Of a stretch of 64,000 bases of DNA, positions 34,420-41,977 are shown piece after piece. Location of the stretch: the NCBI GenBank assembly GCA_947494335.1, contig CANLUT010000003.1, positions 124,001 through 188,000 on the forward strand, in the 5' to 3' direction. The notes beneath the pieces are model-generated. The model saw nothing but the letters and a program-made list of their open reading frames with translations. It did no database searches and was not told where the DNA came from. Position numbers and translations under genes: made by a program. Numbering within the stretch: position 1 is the stretch's first letter; every line of letters begins with the position of its first letter. The DNA comes from Oligoflexales bacterium. Its GTDB lineage: Bacteria; Bdellovibrionota_B; Oligoflexia; Oligoflexales; RGVZ01.

Positions 34420-36504
34420 ATGAAAGCTTGGAGCAGGGCGCTTATTATTGTTGGTCTCATGACCAGCTCATCGGTTTTGGCCGGTCAGTTTAATCTCGAC
34501 AAGGAGCATGTTCCTGGCGAACTGATCGTTAAGTTTAAGGACGGTAAATCAGCAGCGGCAACAAGCGTTCTGAAGTCCCTTGGCGGTACAACCAAAACTC
34601 AATTCAAAACGCGCGGTGCACAGGTTGTAAAATTTTCCAATGCAAAATCAAATAAGGCCCTGCTTGCAACAGCGAAACTATTGAACGCTCGTTCAGACGT
34701 TGAATACGTCGAAGCGAACAATATTATTCGTATCAATAAGGTTCCGAATGATATCGATTTCAGCAAGCAGTACGGCATGCACAACACTGGCACTGATGGT
34801 GGCACGGCTGACGCTGATATTGACGCGGTGGAAGCCTGGGAGGTCTCTACCGGTTCAAAAGACGTAGTCGTTGGCATTATAGATACTGGAGTTGATTACT
34901 CACATCCGGATATCGCTCCGAACTACTGGAGTAACCCAGGCGAAGTTGGACTCGATGCCAGCGGGAAAGACAAAACAACCAATGGTGTTGATGATGACGG
35001 TAACGGCTATATTGACGACTTCCGTGGATGGGATTTCGTAAATAAAGATAATGACCCAATGGACGATCACGCTCACGGTACTCACTGCGCTGCGGTCATT
35101 GGCGCACGTGGAAATGATGGCGTAGGTGTTTCAGGAGTTAATTGGAATACATCACTTGTCGGCTTAAAGTTTTTGTCAGGTGGCGGCAGTGGAACCCTCG
35201 AAGACGCTGTTTTGGCGATCGAGTATGCAAACACCTTGGGGCTCAGTATGACCAGCAACAGCTGGGGTGGTGGTGGCTACAGCCAGACTATGGTTGATGC
35301 TATTCGCGCAGCAAACGAGCGTGGAATTTTGTTCATCGCTGCTGCTGGCAACGACAGTAATAACAACGATAACTCACCATCGTATCCAGCCACGTATGAT
35401 GTTCCAAACGTAATCTCTGTTGCTGCGTCAGACAACAAGGATCAAATGGCCTACTTCTCTAATAGTGGCGTTAGAACTGTGCACGTTGCTGCTCCAGGCG
35501 TGGATATCTACTCTGCTGTACTGGGTGGCCGTTACCAAAAAATGAGTGGTACATCTATGGCGACACCGCATGTTGCCGGGGTTGCAGCGCTTGTTAAATC
35601 TGCGCTTCCAGATGCGACAGCTGCGCAAATTCGTGCAAGAATTTTAAATGGTGTTGATCGTTCAAGCTACTGGGCAACTCGCGTCCAATCAGGTGGCCGC
35701 GTCAATGCAATGAACTCTCTGGAAGTTGATACGATTCCTCCAGCAACGGTAAGTGATCTTGGCGTTGTCTCATCCTCGACCATGTCCGTCACATTGCAGT
35801 GGTCGCCAGTCGGTGATGATAATACGAATGGATCGGCAAGTGGCTATGAGATCCGCTCGAGTGCTCGCCCTATAACTAATGATGCTGAATGGCAGGCTGC
35901 AACGCTGGTCTCCTCGACGCAAACAATTGTTGATGGAAAGATTCAAGCCGTAGTTCTATTCGGTGATTTTAATCAGACAGGATATTTAGCGGTCAGGGCA
36001 ACTGATAACGTTGGTAACCAGAGCCGTGGAGTCCAGTCTGTTGAGTTCGCAACACGGGCCGTCAACCGGTTCTATGACCGCAATGCCACGAGTATGGATG
36101 GATTTACAGCGCAGGCACCGTGGGCAATTGAGACTCTTACAGATGGAACAGCAGTGTTCTCTGATAGTCCCGGCACGACCTACGAAAATTCCGTCAATGT
36201 ATCTTTGACCTCGGCTCCCATTTCGGTTCCGTCTTCTGATGTGACGTTGTCGGTTGAACTCAATGCTGATCTTGAAAGCACTTATGACTTCCTTAATGTT
36301 GAACTTTCTAGTGATGGTGGAGTCACATGGACGGCTACTGATCGGATGACCGGAGCAACTGGTGGGTTTGTTCGTAAACTATACCCTCTTCAGGGGATTG
36401 CTGCGGACTCTTCGATTCAGGTTCGCTTTAGAATGGAGTCAGATACGTCGATTGGAAAAGACGGTGTAATGGTGAAAAATATTTCTTTGATCGCACCTCT
36501 TTGA
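34420..36504 (+). CDS. Secreted subtilisin-like serine protease (S8) with C-terminal beta domains
   Basis: 694 residues from ATG 34420, behind a very strong AGGGAGGGG. The signal peptide is MKAWSRALIIVGLMTSSSVLAG. An I9-like propeptide follows (~25-105, VPGELIVKFKDGKS to VEYVEANNI). The S8 catalytic domain (~120-440) has the complete triad: Asp in IIDTGVDYSHPD (~154), His in HAHGTHCA (~218) and Ser in SGTSMATPHVAG (~378), plus the oxyanion Asn in AAAGNDS. Residues ~450-545 resemble a fibronectin III-like domain (PATVSDLGVVSSSTMSVTLQW) and ~555-694 a jelly-roll-like module. It is probably secreted to degrade proteins outside the cell. Confidence 0.95.
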   Translation: MKAWSRALIIVGLMTSSSVLAGQFNLDKEHVPGELIVKFKDGKSAAATSVLKSLGGTTKTQFKTRGAQVVKFSNAKSNKALLATAKLLNARSDVEYVEANNIIRINKVPNDIDFSKQYGMHNTGTDGGTADADIDAVEAWEVSTGSKDVVVGIIDTGVDYSHPDIAPNYWSNPGEVGLDASGKDKTTNGVDDDGNGYIDDFRGWDFVNKDNDPMDDHAHGTHCAAVIGARGNDGVGVSGVNWNTSLVGLKFLSGGGSGTLEDAVLAIEYANTLGLSMTSNSWGGGGYSQTMVDAIRAANERGILFIAAAGNDSNNNDNSPSYPATYDVPNVISVAASDNKDQMAYFSNSGVRTVHVAAPGVDIYSAVLGGRYQKMSGTSMATPHVAGVAALVKSALPDATAAQIRARILNGVDRSSYWATRVQSGGRVNAMNSLEVDTIPPATVSDLGVVSSSTMSVTLQWSPVGDDNTNGSASGYEIRSSARPITNDAEWQAATLVSSTQTIVDGKIQAVVLFGDFNQTGYLAVRATDNVGNQSRGVQSVEFATRAVNRFYDRNATSMDGFTAQAPWAIETLTDGTAVFSDSPGTTYENSVNVSLTSAPISVPSSDVTLSVELNADLESTYDFLNVELSSDGGVTWTATDRMTGATGGFVRKLYPLQGIAADSSIQVRFRMESDTSIGKDGVMVKNISLIAPL

Positions 36505-36814
36505 ATCCTCCTAGAAAAGGCCCGCCAGTAAAATGGCGGGTCTTTTTTTTTGCAAAAAACGACTTCGGTAATCGCTGTTTGCTGACCATATCTGGCCCCG
36601 GATTCAGGCGCGTTTTGACGCCGTTCGTGATCATCCCTTTAGTCCTGCGTCCGCATTTCATTTACCAGCGTCACGTTAATTGGACTCTGTACTAAAAGAT
36701 TGTTTGATTACAGATGGTTGAAGAGGTTCAAACGGTTGTGGTCGCCGCCCTTTTCCCCTTTTCGAGATAGCTAATCTCGTGTACCTTCCCGGTTCCTAAA
36801 AAAGGGGGTTCCTA
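36505..36814 (+). other. Non-coding gap between subtilase and symporter genes
   Basis: 310 bases. It begins with the subtilase terminator. Further on, CGAGAT / ATCTCG at 36763-36768 and 36774-36779 form a perfect 6-bp hairpin in the leader of the symporter gene. No convincing ORF, tRNA or known riboswitch is seen. Confidence 0.5.
36515..36551 (+). terminator. Terminator after subtilase gene
   Basis: Stem AAAAGGCCCGCCA / TGGCGGGTCTTTT (13 bp, one G-U), loop GTAAAA, continuing into a long T-run. Confidence 0.9.
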
Positions 36815-38092
36815 GTGTCCAGGCCGATTCGGATGTTGTTTGGCTTTTCTCTCGGTGCCGTTCTTGGACTGTTGGTTTTTGCATTTGCACCAACGGCGCC
36901 CTGGGTTGAGCCATCCATAAAGTATTTCTTTCAGCCCTTAAGCCAGGTTTTCCTGAGGATGATCTTTGCGGCCGTCGTTCCCTTGGTATTTTGCTCGCTC
37001 GTGCTCGGTGTGTTTGAAATGGGTGATTTCAAGGCGTTGGGTCGTATCTCTTTAAAAACAATGCTCTATACGATCTTTGCCAGCACCGCATCGGTGGCGA
37101 TTGGCTTGGGTTTGGTGTCGTGGTTTAAGCCTGGCGTTGGGTTTGATGCGGCTATGATCGAATCCGCAAAGTCCATGCCCCAAAGTTTGCAGGTTATAGA
37201 TAATGCATCTCAGGCTAAATCAGCAGTGCAAGTCCTCGTCGAGCTAATCCCAAAGAATCCCTTTGAATCAGCTGTTCGCGCTCTTGATGGCGAAATGTTG
37301 TCACTAATGGTCTTTGCTTTGATTTTTGGAACTGCCCTCTTGGCGGTCCGTAATGGAAGAAGCGGGGATCCGCTCATTAGAGTTTTGGAGAGTATCCGTG
37401 ATGTGGCGATGAAGATCGTGGATTTTGCCATGTCTTTGGCTCCCTACGCCATCGCTGCCCTGACGTTTTCGCTGTGTGCTCGTTTCGGTTGGGGTTTACT
37501 GGTTAAACTTGGAGCCTACGTGGGTGTTGTATTACTTGGTCTTTCTATACAACAGTTTGTTGTTTTTGGTGCAGTACTCGCTATCTTTGCGCGACGTAAC
37601 ATTTGGACTTTCATGGGTGACACCAAGGAAGTGATTGTGACGGCTTTTTCGACGGCGTCCAGTAATGCTACCTTGCCAGTCTCCATTAGAGTTGCGGATC
37701 AAAAGCTCCGGCTCAATAAGAAGGTCTCGAGTTTCGTGTTAACTGTCGGGGCGACGGCCAATCAAAATGGAACAGCTCTCTTCGAAGGTGTTACGGTCCT
37801 ATTTCTTGCCCAGGTATTTAACGTTGATTTGACCTTGATGCAGCAGGCTACGGTCATGGCGATGTCCGTCATTGCAGGTATCGGTACCGCAGGCGTGCCG
37901 GGTGGTAGTCTACCGCTCATTGTGATTGTACTTCAGTCTGTGGGCATCCCCGCTGAAGGCATTGGCCTTGTTTTAGGGGTCGACCGATTTCTTGATATGT
38001 GTAGAACGGTGTTAAATGTCATGGGTGATCTGGTTGCAGCAACTGTGATTGATGCAACAGAGGACAATCCAGATCAGTCTAGCTTCGCCTGA
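36815..38092 (+). CDS. Dicarboxylate/amino acid:cation symporter (DAACS family)
   Basis: 425 residues, length and topology of the GltP/GltPh/DctA family: eight membrane helices plus two re-entrant hairpins. The hairpin HP1 Ser-rich motif TAFSTASSNATLPVS (~275-289) is present. TM7 has NQNGTALFEGV (the NMDGT position, here NQNGT), HP2 has AGIGTAGVPGGSLPL and TM8 has DRFLDMCRTVLNVMGD with the substrate-binding Asp, Arg and Asn. It imports glutamate, aspartate or C4-dicarboxylates with Na+ or H+; the exact substrate is not readable. The start is GTG at 36815 after a G-rich stretch (AAAGGGGG). Confidence 0.93.
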   Translation: MSRPIRMLFGFSLGAVLGLLVFAFAPTAPWVEPSIKYFFQPLSQVFLRMIFAAVVPLVFCSLVLGVFEMGDFKALGRISLKTMLYTIFASTASVAIGLGLVSWFKPGVGFDAAMIESAKSMPQSLQVIDNASQAKSAVQVLVELIPKNPFESAVRALDGEMLSLMVFALIFGTALLAVRNGRSGDPLIRVLESIRDVAMKIVDFAMSLAPYAIAALTFSLCARFGWGLLVKLGAYVGVVLLGLSIQQFVVFGAVLAIFARRNIWTFMGDTKEVIVTAFSTASSNATLPVSIRVADQKLRLNKKVSSFVLTVGATANQNGTALFEGVTVLFLAQVFNVDLTLMQQATVMAMSVIAGIGTAGVPGGSLPLIVIVLQSVGIPAEGIGLVLGVDRFLDMCRTVLNVMGDLVAATVIDATEDNPDQSSFA

Positions 38093-38115
38093 TTTGCCGA
38101 ATTTATTGATCTTAC

Positions 38116-38637
38116 CTATTTGTTATCTTTCTTTTGTCCGTTGTCGGCGGCGTCTTTGCTCGTCTCGCTGTCTGCGGCATTTTCAGGCGTTGCAGGTGTC
38201 GAAGCTGCTGCTAATTCAATGTCCGTAGGCGATTTTACAATTTTGTAGGGAATTTTGAGAGAGACTCGTATCGGTAGCCGTTTGCCAAAGGTTCGCTTTG
38301 CACGCGGCCCTAGTGTAACTCCAGCTTCATGGCTTGTGATAGTCATCTTACTTGAGCAGTCGGCGGCGCAATTGGCCGCACCTTCAGCCGAGTCATAGGT
38401 ACGTTGACAATAAATGCAGTGAAACTCGAGCTTACCTAGGCGTTTCTGGCTGATCCAAGGAGCGTCTTTCAATACAGTTTGCCAGCACTGATGCAGACAT
38501 GAGTTGGCATCATCTGCAGATGCGTGCGCTTTCCTACAAATTCCGCAAACGAAGCTTGTTCCCTGAGTGAAAACGCGTCTCATCATAAAACTGCGCAGAG
38601 TTCTAGGCTTCACCGACCCTGGTGATTTGGCAGACAT
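38116..38637 (-). CDS. Tandem four-Cys (putative zinc-binding) protein
   Basis: 173 residues. Two modules share the exact spacing CX2CX12CX3C: Cys 31/34/47/51 (CGIC...CLHQC) and Cys 74/77/90/94 (CIYC...CAADC). Each is preceded by an aromatic residue and has an acidic centre (SADDANS, SAEGAAN). They look like duplicated zinc fingers. A basic linker (~95-135) leads to an acidic, Ala-rich, probably disordered tail. The gene starts 2 bases after the ettA stop, so it is co-transcribed with that ribosome-binding ATPase. A link to RNA or ribosomes is an inference. I do not recognise the family. Confidence 0.75.
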   Translation of the reverse strand: MSAKSPGSVKPRTLRSFMMRRVFTQGTSFVCGICRKAHASADDANSCLHQCWQTVLKDAPWISQKRLGKLEFHCIYCQRTYDSAEGAANCAADCSSKMTITSHEAGVTLGPRAKRTFGKRLPIRVSLKIPYKIVKSPTDIELAAASTPATPENAADSETSKDAADNGQKKDNK

Positions 38638-38639
38638 GT

Positions 38640-40313
38640 TTATCCTCGAGTTAACGGCTTGTACTTAATCCTGTGAGGCTGATCCGCCGCAATTCCAAGG
38701 CGGCGCTTACGGTCGGCCTCGTAGTCTTGATAGTTTCCTTCAAACCAAACGACTTTCGAGTCTCCCTCAAATGCCAGGATATGGGTTGCTATGCGATCCA
38801 GGAACCAGCGGTCGTGACTGATGACACATACGCATCCAGAAAAGTTCAAGATGGCATCTTCCAGGGCTCGTAGCGTATCGACGTCCAGGTCGTTGGTTGG
38901 CTCGTCGAGAAGCAAAAGGTTGCCGCCGCGCTTGATGCATTTTGCGAGATTTAGTCGATTACGTTCACCGCCGGACAGCCAGCCAACCTTCTTATTTTGG
39001 TCGGTGCCCTTAAACCCAAAGCTAGCAACGTATGCGCGCGATTGGATCTTTTGTCGACCCCATTCAAAGACTTCTTCGCCCTCAGAGAGGTCGTCAAATA
39101 CAGACTTGTCACCATCTAGAGTATCTCTTGACTGATCGACGTAGGCAGTCTTCACGGTGTCACCCATACGAAGGTCGCCAACACCAGGCTTTTCCACACC
39201 TGCAATCATTTTAAAGAGTGTTGATTTACCAGCTCCGTTCGGGCCGATAATTCCAACGATTGCTCCTTTGGGGAAGTTAAAGCTTAGGTTTTCAAAGAGT
39301 AGTTTGTCTCCAAAAGCTTTGGATACGCCTTTGGCCTCAACAACCAAGTCTCCCAGTCGGGGGGCTGGAGGCATTTTAATCTCGTTGATCGTTTCGTAAG
39401 ACTCTTGTTCTTGAGCTGCCATTTCTTCATATGCAGCAAGTCGCGCTTTGCTCTTGGCCTGCCGAGCCTTCGCCGACTGGCGAACCCAATCCAATTCTTT
39501 TGCTAAGGCCTTGCGACGAGCTGATTCCTGCTTTTCTTCAACCGCGAGTCGTTTTTGTTTCTGATCTAGCCAGCTGGAGTAGTTTCCTTCCCAGGGAATT
39601 CCAGATCCGCGGTCAAGTTCAAGGATCCATCCCGCAACATTATCCAAGAAATAACGATCGTGAGTTACAGCAACAACAGTGCCCGGGTAGTCATGGAGGA
39701 AGCGCTCAAGCCATGCGACGCTTTCGGCATCAAGATGGTTTGTAGGCTCGTCTAAAATCAGCATATCAGGCTTTTCAAGAAGCAGGCGACAAAGTGCCAC
39801 GCGACGCTTCTCTCCACCCGATAAAACCTTAACGTCCGCATCTGGTGGGGGCAGTCGAAGTGCATCCATTGCAATTTCAAGATGACGATCAAGCTCCCAA
39901 AGGTTCTTGGCATCGATCTCAGCCTGCACTTTGCCCTGTTCATCAATGACTTTGTTCATCTCATCATCAGACATAGGCTCACAGAGCTTCATCGAGAGAT
40001 CTTCAAACTTCTTCAGCAGAGCCTTTTGATCCGCGACGGCTAGTTCCACATTGCCGAGTACGTCCTTCGTGGGATCGAGCTCCGGCTCTTGCGGGAGATA
40101 GCCAATTTTGAGGCCAGGCGCAGGAAATGCTTCCCCTTGAAAATTCTTATCAACCCCGGCCATGATCTTTAGAAGAGTCGACTTACCAGAACCATTCAAA
40201 CCAAGAACGCCGATTTTAGCGCCCGGTAAAAACGACAGATAGATTCCTTTTAGAACTTCTTTGGTTCCGTAAACCTTGCGAAGGTTTACCATGTTATAGA
40301 CATACTGGGTCAC
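38640..40313 (-). CDS. ettA: Energy-dependent translational throttle protein EttA (ABC-F)
   Basis: 557 residues against 555 in E. coli. EttA binds the ribosomal E site and gates the first step of elongation according to the ATP/ADP level. It has two ABC domains without membrane segments. Domain 1 has Walker A GLNGSGKS (~40), signature [12 protein letters not shown] and Walker [13 protein letters not shown]. The linker region (~240-315) has the basic helix [17 protein letters not shown]. Domain 2 has Walker A GPNGAGKS, signature LSGGERNR and Walker [13 protein letters not shown]. The arm insertion after the first Walker A half is present (~90-150). It is followed immediately by the tandem-Cys gene. 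Confidence 0.96.
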   Translation of the reverse strand: MTQYVYNMVNLRKVYGTKEVLKGIYLSFLPGAKIGVLGLNGSGKSTLLKIMAGVDKNFQGEAFPAPGLKIGYLPQEPELDPTKDVLGNVELAVADQKALLKKFEDLSMKLCEPMSDDEMNKVIDEQGKVQAEIDAKNLWELDRHLEIAMDALRLPPPDADVKVLSGGEKRRVALCRLLLEKPDMLILDEPTNHLDAESVAWLERFLHDYPGTVVAVTHDRYFLDNVAGWILELDRGSGIPWEGNYSSWLDQKQKRLAVEEKQESARRKALAKELDWVRQSAKARQAKSKARLAAYEEMAAQEQESYETINEIKMPPAPRLGDLVVEAKGVSKAFGDKLLFENLSFNFPKGAIVGIIGPNGAGKSTLFKMIAGVEKPGVGDLRMGDTVKTAYVDQSRDTLDGDKSVFDDLSEGEEVFEWGRQKIQSRAYVASFGFKGTDQNKKVGWLSGGERNRLNLAKCIKRGGNLLLLDEPTNDLDVDTLRALEDAILNFSGCVCVISHDRWFLDRIATHILAFEGDSKVVWFEGNYQDYEADRKRRLGIAADQPHRIKYKPLTRG

Positions 40314-40407
40314 AGATCAGCTCCCGCTAAAAATGGGTCTTGCTTTCACAAAATGATCCAGTTTTTTAGCAGTTTACGAACTTATGCACAATAAGGATTC
40401 AGCCTGA

Positions 40408-41205
40408 TCAAAGGCCCAGCCAAACACCGCTGCTAACAATAAGTGAATAACCCCTGATCATGCCGGTAGACGTGTGAACGGTGGGTGATTGGCTTAAGCC
40501 TTCGGAGGATGAGCGTTTTATCACCTCTACTCGGGAGCGTGAGTACACTGGTATCGTCGAGCTGACTTTTAAATAGGCTGACTCCACTCGAGTCATTAGT
40601 AATTCCGGTTCATTACCCATGGGGCGTGGTGCTTTTGTCCAACTCCAACCGATCCCAGGCATTAAGTAAATGGCCCCAAATCCTGTCTTGAAGGACTGCT
40701 CCAGATAGTAATTTGACGGATCCTCGGGGTTTCCAGAAAACTTGCGGTTGCCCCCGATATTTCGCCCTGACAGGTCCATGTATCCACCTGCGACAAACAG
40801 TATGGGCGTCGATCCTTGTCTCAGTTCGGTTCCAGGAAAGCTGGTCCCGTATTCGATGTCCAGTCCTGAACCACTAAAGTCAGTATCGAAGGCGCCATCT
40901 CGCGCAGATGACCAAGGTCCAGCTAAAAAGTGAAAACGGCCAACCAGCCACGAGTTGTCTCGGATTTTTCCGTAACCAAATGTGAATGCGCCTCCAACTC
41001 CATGCAGTTTTGAACTGTCAGGCGCCACAAACTGATTTTGGATGACCGAGGCGTCAAATGACCAGAACGTAGTGCGAGGGGGGCGTGTCTTAAGAAGAGT
41101 TTCATAGTCCAATGTTTCGCACCAAGCATTAGGAGCGTAAACTCCAGCCGACGAGATGGTGACCATCAAAATACGAGCTAAGAATTTATTATTTCGCGTG
41201 TTCAT
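40408..41205 (-). CDS. Probable outer-membrane protein of unknown function
   Basis: 265 residues. A signal peptide (~1-29, ending NAWCET) is followed by a mature part rich in alternating Gly/aromatic strands (GVGGAFTFGYGKI, WLVGRFHFLAG, TPILFVAGGYMDL, GAIYLMPGIGWSW), as in small beta-barrels. It ends GVWLGL, without a terminal aromatic. The start overlaps the tatC stop by 17 bases, making it the last gene of the ridA-polA-tatC chain. No family is recognised. Confidence 0.6.
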   Translation of the reverse strand: MNTRNNKFLARILMVTISSAGVYAPNAWCETLDYETLLKTRPPRTTFWSFDASVIQNQFVAPDSSKLHGVGGAFTFGYGKIRDNSWLVGRFHFLAGPWSSARDGAFDTDFSGSGLDIEYGTSFPGTELRQGSTPILFVAGGYMDLSGRNIGGNRKFSGNPEDPSNYYLEQSFKTGFGAIYLMPGIGWSWTKAPRPMGNEPELLMTRVESAYLKVSSTIPVYSRSRVEVIKRSSSEGLSQSPTVHTSTGMIRGYSLIVSSGVWLGL

Positions 41206-41977
41206 GCTTGGATGAGTCCTGCCTGCCTCTCTTGATAAATCGAATGATCAATAGGGAAAGCTCAAACATAAGATAGCACGGAATGGCCATGCCAAGCATG
41301 GATATTGGATCTGGGGGAGTCAAAATGGCTGCGGCAATTAAAATACCAACGAAAATAATTCGTCGTTGGCTGGCCAGAGTCTCCGCAGAAACTATGTCCA
41401 GCATTGCCAGTAATATCAGAATTACCGGAGTCTCGAATACCAGTCCAAACCCAATCACCATCACTGTTACTAAACTCATGTAGTCGGTGATGGTGATGAT
41501 CGGTGAAGCAACCTCTAATCCGATACCAACTAAGTATTGAAGTGCTGCTGGAATCATAAGGAAGTAGCAAAAAGCGACGCCCACCAAAAAGCAGCCAATT
41601 GTAGCGGCGATGAATGGGATAATATATTTGCGCTCTCGAGGATAAAGAGCGGGTTCGATAAATTTCCAGAATTGATAAAGCCAGATAGGGGCACCAAATA
41701 CGACGGCCATCAAAAAAGCGACCTTAATGTTCACCATAAAGACATCCATGGGCCCGGTAAAGTGCAGAGCGTTGACGCCTTTGGGAAGTGCTTCTTCAAG
41801 TGGCTTTTTGAGTACGGACAATATTTTAGTGCTAAATGCGAGCGAGAGAACAAAGAGAATGAGAATTGAGAAAAGAGATTTTACAAGACGCGATCTGAGT
41901 TCGTCCAGGTGTCCCCAAAGCCCCATTGTTTTTCCGCCGTGGATCAACTGATCTTGCTGCTCAGACTCTCGGGACAT
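41189..41977 (-). CDS. tatC: Twin-arginine translocase subunit TatC
   Basis: 262 residues, six membrane segments. TatC is the signal-peptide receptor for export of folded proteins. Family marks are HLDELRSRLVKS (N-terminal cytoplasmic, Glu that contacts the twin-Arg motif), PMDVFMVNIKVAF, PIWLYQFWKFIEPALYPRERKY (with the conserved F-x-P-x-L-Y-x-x-E) and a late PPDPISMLGMAIPCY. tatA and tatB are not nearby. It starts directly after the polA stop (positions 41977/41978) and overlaps the following outer-membrane protein gene. Confidence 0.96.
   Translation of the reverse strand: MSRESEQQDQLIHGGKTMGLWGHLDELRSRLVKSLFSILILFVLSLAFSTKILSVLKKPLEEALPKGVNALHFTGPMDVFMVNIKVAFLMAVVFGAPIWLYQFWKFIEPALYPRERKYIIPFIAATIGCFLVGVAFCYFLMIPAALQYLVGIGLEVASPIITITDYMSLVTVMVIGFGLVFETPVILILLAMLDIVSAETLASQRRIIFVGILIAAAILTPPDPISMLGMAIPCYLMFELSLLIIRFIKRGRQDSSKHEHAK

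Noticed and set aside
36552-36814. Possible riboswitch ahead of the symporter gene
   Set aside because: A single 6-bp hairpin is present, but no consensus of a known riboswitch class is recognisable.
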